This document shows, piece by piece, positions 45,050 through 53,577 of a stretch of DNA of 64,000 bases. Both the position numbers and the translations under genes were made by a program. The stretch spans positions 186,001 to 250,000 of the forward strand of contig NZ_JAAITI010000001.1 of the NCBI RefSeq assembly GCF_013304735.1, in the 5' to 3' direction. Origin of the DNA: Blautia luti. Its GTDB lineage: Bacteria > Bacillota > Clostridia > Lachnospirales > Lachnospiraceae. The stretch's first letter is position 1; each line of letters begins with the position of its first letter. Under the pieces are notes generated by a model, which did no database searches, had not been told where the DNA came from, and was given only the letters and a program-made list of their open reading frames with translations.

Positions 45050-45124
45050 GGATACTGTTCACAGAGAAATGTGAACAGTATCCGATAATCAAAGATGTGA
45101 AACGCCAAGGGGTAGCAATGGCGT
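45050..45124 (+). other. Two hairpins between permease and binding-protein genes
   Basis: GGATACTGTTCAC (45050-45062) and GTGAACAGTATCC (45071-45083) form a perfect 13-pair stem; ACGCCA/TGGCGT (45102-45107, 45119-45124) form a second. Neither is followed by T. They fit an mRNA-stabilising or processing element raising binding-protein expression; the first palindrome also resembles the operator-like repeat at 36842. Confidence 0.55.
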
Positions 45125-45171
45125 ATGAACATAAAAAAACTATATAATATATTTTAAGGAGGAAATATTAT

Positions 45172-46341
45172 ATGAAAGCAAAAAAGGTTATGGCATTAAT
45201 GCTCTGTGCAGCAATGGTAACAAGCATGAGCGCAACAGCAGCTTTTGCAGCTGAGGAGAAAGAAGATGCAGCAACAGAGGAATCCGCAGATTCCACAGCA
45301 GCTGAGGATCCTACCGCACAGTTCGACGGACTGAAAGCAAACGAAGCTTATGAGTTCCCGATGATGGTTAAATCTTTCCAGTCCACATACTGGGATGCAG
45401 CTCAGGAAGGTATGAAAAAAGCATCTGAGGAGCTGGGCGTTACTTATAAACCACAGGGACCGAACAGTGAGTCCGATATCGCTGACCAGGTTAACATGAT
45501 CAACACAGCTATCGCTTCCAATCCTGTTGGATTAGGACTTGCAGCTTGTGATACATCTTCTGTTACAGATGCACTTAAGACATGTGCAGAAAAAGGAATC
45601 CCGGTTGTAACATTCGATACAGGTATCGCTGATGCTCCGGAAGGATCTGTAGTATGCGAGGTTTGTACAGACAACGCACAGGCTGGTGCAGTAGCAGCTG
45701 AGAATATGTACAACTCCATTAAAGACGTTGTTAAAGATGCTGACGGACAGGTTATCATCGGTGAGGTTAACCAGGATGCAACAGCTCAGAACATTCAGCA
45801 GCGTGGTACTGGATTCATCAACAAGATGATCGAGCTTCTTCAGGCTGATGGCAAGACTGTAGCAGTAAGCGGTAACGAGTTCTATGTTAACGCAGCAGAG
45901 GGTGCTGATGCTGATGCTAAAGACGCAGACGTTGTTATCCAGGTAGCTGTTCCGGCACAGACAACTGTAGAGCTTTGCTCCACAGAGGCTCAGGCAATCC
46001 TTTCCCAGGAGAACTGTATCGCAGTATTCGGTTCTAACCAGGTTTCCGCAGAGGGTGTTCTTGCAGCAAATGCTAACCTCAACGTTCTTGGTTCTGACCC
46101 GGCAAACGGTGATGTAGTTGGTGTTGGTTTCGATGCTGGTTCTATCATCAAAGCAGCTGTTAAAGATGGCACATTCATCGGTGCTGTTACACAGTCTCCT
46201 CTTATGATGGGATACTATGCAATCTACGCTCTGACAGCAGCAGCAAACGGCCAGGAGCTTCAGGATGTTCCTACAGACGGTTACTGGTATGATGCAACAA
46301 ATATGGAAGACGAGGATATTGCTCCTAACCTTTATGACTAA
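45172..46341 (+). CDS. Sugar-binding protein of the first ABC transporter
   Basis: 389 residues: Sec signal peptide (cleavage after AFA, about residue 26), an acidic spacer (27-55) and an RbsB-like type I binding fold (about 60-375; SFQSTYWDAAQEGMKKASEE, VTFDTGIAD, GSNQVSAEGVLAAN, GVGFDAGSIIKAAVKDG). Unlike most Gram-positive solute-binding proteins it has no lipobox; the Cys at 12 is preceded by Leu and lies too early. It should be released or held by the spacer or the permeases. AGGAGG precedes the ATG. High use of preferred codons suggests strong expression. Ligand likely a pentose, hexose or deoxy sugar. Confidence 0.92.
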   Translation: MKAKKVMALMLCAAMVTSMSATAAFAAEEKEDAATEESADSTAAEDPTAQFDGLKANEAYEFPMMVKSFQSTYWDAAQEGMKKASEELGVTYKPQGPNSESDIADQVNMINTAIASNPVGLGLAACDTSSVTDALKTCAEKGIPVVTFDTGIADAPEGSVVCEVCTDNAQAGAVAAENMYNSIKDVVKDADGQVIIGEVNQDATAQNIQQRGTGFINKMIELLQADGKTVAVSGNEFYVNAAEGADADAKDADVVIQVAVPAQTTVELCSTEAQAILSQENCIAVFGSNQVSAEGVLAANANLNVLGSDPANGDVVGVGFDAGSIIKAAVKDGTFIGAVTQSPLMMGYYAIYALTAAANGQELQDVPTDGYWYDATNMEDEDIAPNLYD

Positions 46342-46409
46342 TCATATAATCGATCAGATCGTGAAGTTGTAATGAACGCGGATTGCGTTCACGAACGTAA
46401 AAATAAGAG

Positions 46410-46442
46410 ATCCGCTGGCTGATTCAGTCAGCGGATTTTTTA
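46410..46442 (+). terminator. Intrinsic terminator of the first ABC operon
   Basis: ATCCGCTGGCTG / CAGTCAGCGGAT (46410-46421, 46425-46436) with one wobble pair and an ATT loop, followed by six T. A smaller repeat GAACGC/GCGTTC lies just upstream (46374-46390). Confidence 0.9.
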
Positions 46443-46606
46443 AACAAATAATGCAGTAGTTCATAAATAATCGCTGTATTATTTGCAAATAAAGACACTT
46501 TTTTTGACAAAAGAGGTTCTTATCACCGGAAGGATCCTGATGTATGATAAATACAACATCAGATATGAAAGTGATCAGAAGCTTACATATTGAGGAGGAT
46601 TTAAAA

Positions 46607-48010
46607 ATGGCAACATATTATTTAGCAGTAGATATCGGAGCATCCAGCGGACGTCACATTCTGGGACATATGGAAAACGGAAAAATGATCCTGGAAGAAA
46701 TCTATCGTTTTGAGAACGGCATGGTTAAGAAAGACGGAGAGCTCTGCTGGGAGTTTGACCGCCTTTTCAACGAGATCGTAAACGGTCTTAAGAAATGTAA
46801 AGAGATCGGCAAGATCCCGGTAAGCATGGGTGTTGATACCTGGGGTGTTGACTTTGTGCTTCTTGACAAGAACGACAAGGTTCTTGGCAATACAGTAGGC
46901 TACCGTGATCATCGTACAGAGGGAATGGACGAGGAAGTTTACAAGACAATTTCCCTGAAAGATCTGTATGCAAGAACCGGTATCCAGAAAGCAATCTTCA
47001 ACACTGTATATCAGCTGATGGCAGTTAAGAAGAAACATCCGGAGTATCTGGAGCAAGCGGAGACACTTCTTCATGTACCGGATTACTTCCATTTCCTTCT
47101 TACAGGAGAGAAGACCTGCGAATATACAGAGGCAACAACAGGACAGCTTGTCTGCCCGACAACCAAGGACTGGGATTATGAGCTGATCGATATGCTGGGA
47201 TATCCGAAAAAGATCTTCCAGAAGCTGATCATGCCTGGTACAAGCATCGGACATTTAACAGACGCAGTAAAAGAAGCAGTTGGCTTTGATCTTGAGGTTG
47301 TAGCACCGGCTACCCACGATACAGGATCTGCAGTACTTGCTGTTCCTGCAAATGACGACGATTTCATTTACATCAGCTCCGGAACATGGTCTCTGATGGG
47401 AATCGAGAGAAAAGAGGCAGACTGCTCAGAGAAGAGCTGTGAGATGAACTTCACAAACGAGGGTGGATACGCAGGACGTTTCCGTTACCTGAAGAACATC
47501 ATGGGTCTCTGGATGATCCAGTCTGTACGTCATGAATTTGATGACGCATACAGCTTTGCTCAGATCTGTGAGATGGCTGAGGAAGCAAAAGATTTCCCGT
47601 CAAGAGTAGATGCAAACGATGAGTGCTTCCTTTCTCCTGAGAATATGACAAAAGAGGTTCAGGACTACTGCCGCAGAACAGGACAGAAGGTTCCGGAAAC
47701 TCTTGGTGAGATCGCAACCGTTATCTACACAAGCCTTGCAGAGTGCTATGCAAAGATAGCCAAAGAGCTTGAGGAGATGACAGGAAGAACCTACAGCCGT
47801 ATCCATATCGTAGGCGGTGGTTCCAATGCAGGATACTTAAATGAGCTGACTGCAAAAGCTACAAAGAAAGAAATCCATGCAGGCCCTGGTGAGGCTACTG
47901 CAATCGGTAATATCACAGCACAGATGCTGAAGGCCGAGGAGTTTAAAACGATCGAGGAGGCTCGTACAACCATCCATGAGTCCTTCGGTATCAAAGTATA
48001 CAAAGCATAA
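46607..48010 (+). CDS. rhaB: Rhamnulokinase-type FGGY kinase
   Basis: 467 residues of the RhaB branch of FGGY kinases: start AVDIGASSGRH, the family-typical GVDTWGVDFVLLD (about 83) and YRDHRTEGM with catalytic Asp, HDTGSAVLAVPA, SSGTWSLMG and the ATP-site HIVGGGSNAGYLN. RhaB phosphorylates L-rhamnulose at O1; related enzymes accept L-fuculose and other ketoses. The ATG at 46607 follows TGAGGAGGA; the frame is open upstream but without a binding site. The isomerase gene lies 24 bases downstream, so the two convert an imported aldose to a ketose-1-phosphate. No RhaD/FucA aldolase is in the window. Confidence 0.88.
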   Translation: MATYYLAVDIGASSGRHILGHMENGKMILEEIYRFENGMVKKDGELCWEFDRLFNEIVNGLKKCKEIGKIPVSMGVDTWGVDFVLLDKNDKVLGNTVGYRDHRTEGMDEEVYKTISLKDLYARTGIQKAIFNTVYQLMAVKKKHPEYLEQAETLLHVPDYFHFLLTGEKTCEYTEATTGQLVCPTTKDWDYELIDMLGYPKKIFQKLIMPGTSIGHLTDAVKEAVGFDLEVVAPATHDTGSAVLAVPANDDDFIYISSGTWSLMGIERKEADCSEKSCEMNFTNEGGYAGRFRYLKNIMGLWMIQSVRHEFDDAYSFAQICEMAEEAKDFPSRVDANDECFLSPENMTKEVQDYCRRTGQKVPETLGEIATVIYTSLAECYAKIAKELEEMTGRTYSRIHIVGGGSNAGYLNELTAKATKKEIHAGPGEATAIGNITAQMLKAEEFKTIEEARTTIHESFGIKVYKA

Positions 48011-48034
48011 ATAAAAATAATTGGAGGTTTTATT

Positions 48035-49453
48035 ATGTTAGTTAACACAAAGGCAAAAGTTGGTGTATTTTCAATTGCTTTAGGCGCATATCTTCCGCAG
48101 TTCCCGTCACTGGTGCCGGAATTTGAGGCACAGTACGACGCATTCAAGAAAACAATCCCGGATACAGTAGAGATCGTTGACGGCGGAATGGTGACAACAA
48201 AAGAGCAGGCAATGGTGGCAGGAGATAAGTTCCGTGCAGCAGATGTTGACCTTGTATTTCTTCAGATGCTGACATACGCAACATCCTACAACATGCTTCC
48301 GGCGATCCGTGATCTGGATGTTCCGGTTGTTCTTGTAAACGTTCAGAAGATCAAAGCGCTGGATTATGAGCACACTGACATTGCCTCCTGGCTGGGTGAA
48401 GGCTATGCATGCGGTGCTGTAGGCGAGGCAGTAGCTGACCTTGAGAGAGCCGGCAAGAGACATGCCGTTATCACAGGTGTTGTAGAAGGCGGAGATCCTG
48501 CAGTTCAGGCTGAGATCGAAGACTGGTGCAAAGCTGCTCAGGTAAGAAGAAGATTCCGTGAGACTAACATTGCTCAGATCGGAAGACCATATCCAGGTAT
48601 GATGGATCTTTACATTGATGAGACAAACCTCTATAACAGAATGTTCCTCTACACCAAACAGTTTGACTGGGAGAAAATGTGGGCAATCGCTGACGATATC
48701 ACAGACGAGGAAGCAATCCGTGCAAAAGCACAGGATATCCTTGATACCTTTGAGATCGAGGGCGGCGGCACAATCGAAAAAGTATGGGATATGGCAAAAT
48801 ACGTAGTTGCTTTCGAGGAGTGGGTAAAAGACGAGCATCTTGGAATGATCGCTTCCCATTACGATGGATTTGCACAGGGTAAAGCTGGTGTCCTTGACAG
48901 TATGCTGATCCCGGCATTCTCCATGCTGATCAAACAGGGTACTGCATGCGCTGTAGAGGGTGACATGAAAGTTGCCATGGCAATGAGTATCTTAAAGACA
49001 ATTTCCGGTACAGGCCAGCTTTCTGAGATGTACTCCATCGATTTCAACGATGACATCTGCATCATTGGACATTCCGGAAGTGGAGATGCTGACATCTCCG
49101 ACAAGAAACCAACCATGAAAATCGTGCCGGTATTCCACGGCAAAACAGGCGGCGGATACCTGACACAGTTTTATCCATACACAGGCCCTGTAACCTACCT
49201 TGCGATCACTCAGGATAAAGACGGAAACTTCAAGTTCGTTGTAGCTGAGGGTGTAAACGAGGAAGGACCGATCCTTTCCTTCGGTGATACAAACATGAGA
49301 ACACGTTTCACATGTGGCGCAAGAGAATTTGTAAATCGCTGGAGCGAGGCTGGCCCGACACATCACATGGCAGCTGCTACAGGAAGACACATCGACACAA
49401 TCCTGAAAGTTGCAAAAATCTTCAACGTACCGGTAGATATCGTAACAAGATAA
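48035..49453 (+). CDS. L-fucose/L-arabinose isomerase-family protein
   Basis: 472 residues with the fold shared by L-arabinose and L-fucose isomerases. The N-terminal Rossmann-like domains (1-300) include a segment QMLTYATSYNMLPAIRDL; the metal-binding acidic residues should be the Glu in EGGGTIEKVW region (about 245-250) and others near the GSGDADISDKKPTMKIV and GPTHHMAAATGRH segment at the C-terminus, which keeps the His pair. It would convert an aldose to a ketose for the kinase upstream. AATTGGAGG precedes the ATG. Which aldose (arabinose, fucose, rhamnose-like) is not determined; members of this family are often annotated only at superfamily level. Confidence 0.85.
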   Translation: MLVNTKAKVGVFSIALGAYLPQFPSLVPEFEAQYDAFKKTIPDTVEIVDGGMVTTKEQAMVAGDKFRAADVDLVFLQMLTYATSYNMLPAIRDLDVPVVLVNVQKIKALDYEHTDIASWLGEGYACGAVGEAVADLERAGKRHAVITGVVEGGDPAVQAEIEDWCKAAQVRRRFRETNIAQIGRPYPGMMDLYIDETNLYNRMFLYTKQFDWEKMWAIADDITDEEAIRAKAQDILDTFEIEGGGTIEKVWDMAKYVVAFEEWVKDEHLGMIASHYDGFAQGKAGVLDSMLIPAFSMLIKQGTACAVEGDMKVAMAMSILKTISGTGQLSEMYSIDFNDDICIIGHSGSGDADISDKKPTMKIVPVFHGKTGGGYLTQFYPYTGPVTYLAITQDKDGNFKFVVAEGVNEEGPILSFGDTNMRTRFTCGAREFVNRWSEAGPTHHMAAATGRHIDTILKVAKIFNVPVDIVTR

Positions 49454-49514
49454 TTATCAGTACCATAAAAAACGATAAATTCTTTCTTATAACCAACCTA
49501 AAACATATTCAAAA

Positions 49515-49550
49515 AAAGGAGACTGCAAATGCGGTCTCCTTTCCTTTTTT
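49515..49550. terminator. Terminator between isomerase and the DUF3783-like gene
   Basis: AAAGGAGAC / GTCTCCTTT (49515-49523, 49534-49542) followed by CCTTTTTT on the plus strand and by TTTTTTGAA on the minus strand; serves both convergent units. Confidence 0.88.
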
Positions 49551-49563
49551 GATGGAAAATTTC

Positions 49564-49947
49564 TTATTTCTTATGCATCATTTTATGCTCTTTTGTAAGT
49601 TCGTCATGGAGCTGAATGGAAGACCAGTGCTGGGTCACAGGGGTGAGCATGGCTTTTAACGAAACCGAAGGAATCGCTTCTTCCCGGAAAAAAGCCAGGA
49701 ACGCATCCATCTGCTCACTGGAAAAATTGTTCAGCACCATCATCTCATCACTGAAATTTTTGCCCAGATTAAACTGTGTGGAGGGCTGAAATCCCGGAAG
49801 TTCAAAGAGATAACCCAGAGGATGCAGAAACTCCGGTGGGGTGACGATCCGCACGTTTACTTTCTGACGGTTCAGATAGCGGCGGATGATCCGGAGACGG
49901 TCCGGATCATTGAAATTATATAGAAGTACTGTTGGTTGTGTATTCAT
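49564..49947 (-). CDS. Small DUF3783-like protein
   Basis: 127 residues, no signal peptide or membrane helix. The N-terminal half looks like a small alpha/beta unit (VLLYNFNDPDRLRIIRRYL, QKVNVRIVTPPEF), and the C-terminal half carries the pattern seen in the clostridial DUF3783 group (MMVLNNFSSEQMDAFLAFFRE, KAMLTPVTQHWSSIQLHDEL, EHKMM). Function unknown. It lies 21 bases downstream of the second YesM kinase on the same strand and has AGGAGG before its ATG, so it is probably the third gene of that regulatory operon. Confidence 0.72.
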   Translation of the reverse strand: MNTQPTVLLYNFNDPDRLRIIRRYLNRQKVNVRIVTPPEFLHPLGYLFELPGFQPSTQFNLGKNFSDEMMVLNNFSSEQMDAFLAFFREEAIPSVSLKAMLTPVTQHWSSIQLHDELTKEHKMMHKK

Positions 49948-49968
49948 AAGTAGGATACCTCCTGTAAA

Positions 49969-51792
49969 TTACTCTTCTCTGTGTGCTGGAAAACGGATCT
50001 CCACTTCTGTCCCTTCGCCGGGATTGCTGGAATAGATAAGCCCATAATCCTTTCCATAAAGAATCTGAAGTCGCCGGTGTGTGTTGTAAACGGCAATGTT
50101 GGTGCCGCCGGACTGGCTGTTTCCCTTTCCGGAGAGAATTGTTGAAAGGATTTCCGGGGGAATTCCCACGCCGTCATCGGAAATCAGAAGAACGATGTCT
50201 TCGTTTTCCATCCATCCGGTAATGACAATGGTTCCGGATTTTGATTCTTTTTCCAGAATTCCGTGAAGAATGGAATTCTCCACAACCGGCTGAAGAGTCA
50301 GCTTCGGGATCTGGTATTCAGACAATTCATCCGGAATATCCGTGATCAGTTCAATACTGTCATGGTAACGCATATTCTGGAGCTGTACATAGATTGTCAC
50401 ATGTTCCAGCTCTCTGGCAATTGTGGAAATTCCTTTTTTGCGGCTGAGCGTCAGTTTATAAAAACGGGAAAGACTCTGTACTGCATGGCTGATTTCTTCT
50501 GTCTGTCCCTGCAGCGCCATCCAGTTGATCATGTCCATGGTGTTATAGAGAAAATGTGGATTGATCTGCGCCTGAAGGGAATTAAACTCCGCAATTCGGA
50601 GATCTTCTGCAGCTTTTGCCTGCTTTTCCATCAGTTCGTACATTTTTCTGGTCATATAGTTGTAGGTGTCAATCAGATCACCGATCTCATCATGTGCCTG
50701 TGGACTTTCCATGGGAGTTGGCGGTCCATGGCGGACAGTCTGCATCTGCCGGATTACCGAAGAGAGTCTTCCGGTAATGGAATGAGCCAGTACATTGGCA
50801 AAAATAAGGGCCAGAACAAGAAAACCGGCATAAAGCAACGCAATCTGAAGCATCAGATGATTGCTTTCGTGGATCAGTGGCGGAGCAGGAAGGATCGTAA
50901 CCATAAACCAGTCCGTGTTGGAAATGCTGTAAAAACCGGCATAAACTTTTGTGTCCAGAATGTTCCGTTCAATGAAGTTGTTGGATGACATGAAGGACTC
51001 TTTGATAGTGTCGTAATCCAGCCGGTAAATTCCGGATAAGGACTGATCCGAGGTTGCAACAATGGCATCACGTTCGTTTACAATATAGGAGACACTTCCT
51101 TCCAGAGAAAGATTGTCGGAAAGAATGGAATTCAGTTTGCTGTCGGAAAAATATACTGCCAGATAAGCTTTATAGGCATTGGAATGATAATAAAGACTTA
51201 AAGGACAGATATACGCCATATCTCCGTAATTCTTTTTTTCCTGGGAACCAAGGTAAAAAGAAGGACAGAACATTTCCTGGTTTTCCCGGTTACCCTGAAA
51301 GATTCCGTACCAGTAAGTTCCTTTGGCCTGGCTGATAGGAGCCAGAATATTTTCTGTATTTGGATCATCATCCAGTGTTTCCAGTTCTTCCGGAAAATCC
51401 ACGTAGATCCGTACATCCGTCACAATCGAATCGGTAGTGAGACGGCGGATGGCATTTTTGAAATCAATGGCATGGTTGGAAGAAGCCAGTTCTTTGGCGG
51501 AATCACTGACCGGCATATAAAACAGTTCCTGAAAAAAGGTCTGCCCTGTAATATTCCGGGTAGTAGCGAGGATCGTATCCATGGTTCGTTCGATCAGTGG
51601 CGCTGTTTTTGCGGAAGCATCCTGCTCCTGGCGAATGGTGTTGGACACCACCATGTTATAAAGCTTTCCATAAAAAAGAAATACAGTGAGAAAAGCAGGA
51701 AGTACCACGATGCTGATCAGCGCAATGGTAAATTTTGTCTGAAGTCTTAAGTTCAGATAGCCGTTTTTGAAGCGGCGCCAGAGGGCCCTCAT
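49969..51792 (-). CDS. YesM-type sensor histidine kinase (second pair)
   Basis: 607 residues: helix 1 (about 20-45), Cache-like extracytoplasmic domain (about 46-300), helix 2 (about 305-330), HAMP, His_kinase domain with the phosphoacceptor in QINPHFLYNTMDMINW (about 410-425) and HATPase (VVENSILHGILEKE, LLISDDGVGIP). It overlaps the regulator gene by four bases. Unlike the first pair there is no binding-protein gene in its operon, so it may sense ligand directly or through the binding protein of the adjacent second transporter. Sequence identity to the first YesM is low, so it is not a local duplication. Confidence 0.92.
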   Translation of the reverse strand: MRALWRRFKNGYLNLRLQTKFTIALISIVVLPAFLTVFLFYGKLYNMVVSNTIRQEQDASAKTAPLIERTMDTILATTRNITGQTFFQELFYMPVSDSAKELASSNHAIDFKNAIRRLTTDSIVTDVRIYVDFPEELETLDDDPNTENILAPISQAKGTYWYGIFQGNRENQEMFCPSFYLGSQEKKNYGDMAYICPLSLYYHSNAYKAYLAVYFSDSKLNSILSDNLSLEGSVSYIVNERDAIVATSDQSLSGIYRLDYDTIKESFMSSNNFIERNILDTKVYAGFYSISNTDWFMVTILPAPPLIHESNHLMLQIALLYAGFLVLALIFANVLAHSITGRLSSVIRQMQTVRHGPPTPMESPQAHDEIGDLIDTYNYMTRKMYELMEKQAKAAEDLRIAEFNSLQAQINPHFLYNTMDMINWMALQGQTEEISHAVQSLSRFYKLTLSRKKGISTIARELEHVTIYVQLQNMRYHDSIELITDIPDELSEYQIPKLTLQPVVENSILHGILEKESKSGTIVITGWMENEDIVLLISDDGVGIPPEILSTILSGKGNSQSGGTNIAVYNTHRRLQILYGKDYGLIYSSNPGEGTEVEIRFPAHREE

Positions 51793-53357
51793 GACATTTT
51801 CTCCCGGTATTCCGATGGGGAAAAGCCGGAGTATTTTTTGAAACTTTTTCCAAAATAATTTCCGTCCGTATATCCTACTTTGGAAGAAATCTCAGAAATC
51901 TTGTATCTGGGATCGGAAAGCAGCTGCTTGGCTTTTTCCATCCGGTATTCCGTCAGATACTGATTGAGAGTCTGTCCGGTCTCACTTTTGAAAAAGGTGC
52001 ACACATAAGAAGCAGAAAGATACACATGGCTGCTGATATCTTTTACGGAAAGGGTATCATTCATGTAGTTCCGGCTGATGTAATCTTTGATCATAAAGAT
52101 TGTGGAATTTTCCGGCTGGGAATTCTTTGCGTCTTCAAAATACTGTGCGGTTTTTTCTTTCAGAGATTCGTGGAGTTCTTCATAAGTAAAAGCATTGTCC
52201 AGAGTATCTACGATGAGATCCTGTTTTTCGTGGAAACCGGATTCCACCTGATTCTTTTTGCGAGCGGCGGAAAGTATGCTGAACAGCTGGTAATAAAGAT
52301 CACGGATCTGGTTGGGCATAAAAGTAAGGTTTCCATTATAGTAGCCAAAAAGTTCTTCAAGAAACTGTCCGCAAGGTTCTTCCTCACCGGAGAGAAGATA
52401 TTTGGAAAAAGTGCTTTCCGGGGATTGCAGAGTACCTGGAAGGGGCGGTTTGGGAGGCTGCTGATTTACGATATCTTCTGTGAGAAAGGTTTCTGCCGGA
52501 AAGAAAAAACAGTTCTGCAGAAGAATGACAGCAGAGGCATAGGACTGGTAAACTTTGGAAATATCGGTTACTGTGTTTCCGGCTGCAATCATATGTTTTC
52601 CGCAGGTACTGTACTGCCTGGAAATATAGCTTCCCACAGCGGAAAGTGTAGTTGGCGAAATCGGATTACTTCCATATATATGGTATACCAGATACTGTAC
52701 CCGTTTTTCTGCAAATAGGCATTTCAGATGGTAATGTGCCAGGAAACGGGCAATCTCACGGTGGATATCTTCCAGAACCGCACTGGAAGATTCGGCGGTA
52801 TTATTCAGTTTTACGATTATGGAGGTAAAATTTATTCCCGAATCCAGAAGTTCAGGATTTCCAAGCTCCAGGCACAGATCCACAATTTCCTGATTCGAGG
52901 AAGTGGAAGGAACGGTAAGCTTCAGTGCCAGCCTGGTAGAAGTTTCAAGGGAATGAAGGGCTTCGCCGCGGTGAGAGCGGAGTTTCTGTTTATAAAGGGA
53001 CTGTGCCTCCAGGATCGCTTCCCGTATTTCCTCAGGATTTAAAGGTTTTTCAATGTAATTGACTGCTTTTAGTTTGATGGCGGCTTTTAGATATTCTTTA
53101 TCTGAGTAACCGCTCATGAAGATAGGAATGCAGTCTGGCAGAATCTTCTCCAGACGTTCCAGCATGGCGATACCTGTCATCCGCGGCATCCGCACATCGC
53201 AGAGAATGATCTCAGGCTTATGCAGCCTGGCCATTTCCAGTCCGTTCATTCCATCGTCTGCCTGAAGGATTTCTGTGATCCCCAGACTCTCCCAGTCAAT
53301 GGATGAGACAAGCCCGGTACGTGTAAGTTCCTCGTCATCAACGATCAGTAATTTCAT
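51789..53357 (-). CDS. YesN-type AraC-family response regulator (second pair)
   Basis: 522 residues: receiver (1-125; VDDEELTRTGL, phosphoacceptor Asp in IILCDVRMPRMTG, Lys in IEKPLN), a variable middle and an AraC-type DNA-binding domain at the end (TLSVKDISSHVYLSASYVCTFFK, ISSKVGYTDGNYFGKSFKKYSG, each quoted as separate motifs). The ATG at 53357 follows GGAGA by seven bases; an upstream TTG in frame has no site. It is transcribed away from the second ABC operon, with 220 bases between, and two AATATTTTAC direct repeats in that gap are candidate binding sites. Confidence 0.92.
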   Translation of the reverse strand: MKLLIVDDEELTRTGLVSSIDWESLGITEILQADDGMNGLEMARLHKPEIILCDVRMPRMTGIAMLERLEKILPDCIPIFMSGYSDKEYLKAAIKLKAVNYIEKPLNPEEIREAILEAQSLYKQKLRSHRGEALHSLETSTRLALKLTVPSTSSNQEIVDLCLELGNPELLDSGINFTSIIVKLNNTAESSSAVLEDIHREIARFLAHYHLKCLFAEKRVQYLVYHIYGSNPISPTTLSAVGSYISRQYSTCGKHMIAAGNTVTDISKVYQSYASAVILLQNCFFFPAETFLTEDIVNQQPPKPPLPGTLQSPESTFSKYLLSGEEEPCGQFLEELFGYYNGNLTFMPNQIRDLYYQLFSILSAARKKNQVESGFHEKQDLIVDTLDNAFTYEELHESLKEKTAQYFEDAKNSQPENSTIFMIKDYISRNYMNDTLSVKDISSHVYLSASYVCTFFKSETGQTLNQYLTEYRMEKAKQLLSDPRYKISEISSKVGYTDGNYFGKSFKKYSGFSPSEYREKMS

Positions 53358-53460
53358 ATAGGATTCTCCAATCGGCAAAAATACTAGTATGTTGTTACAA
53401 GCGTTCCTATTATAGCATAAAATACACAGAAATACGAGCAGGCCGGATTTTATTATGGGT

Positions 53461-53492
53461 AATATTTTACAGGGAAAAGGAGAATATTTTAC
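53461..53492 (+). promoter_or_regulatory. Direct repeats upstream of the second ABC operon
   Basis: AATATTTTAC occurs at 53461-53470 and 53483-53492, 22 bases apart (two helical turns), with a partial third copy AATATTCCC at 53503. Spacing and orientation suit an AraC-type regulator dimer. No clear sigma-A promoter is seen in the rest of the gap. Confidence 0.45.
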
Positions 53493-53577
53493 CCTTATCC
53501 AAAAATATTCCCATTATCAGCAAGGGAACCGGATGATAGAATATAACCAGATCAAAGGAAAGGGAGGAGAAAGAGCC

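Noticed and set aside
53455-53577. Longer start for the second ABC ATPase
   Set aside because: The added 41 residues match no family sequence and span the direct repeats; the GTG at 53578 has a good binding site.
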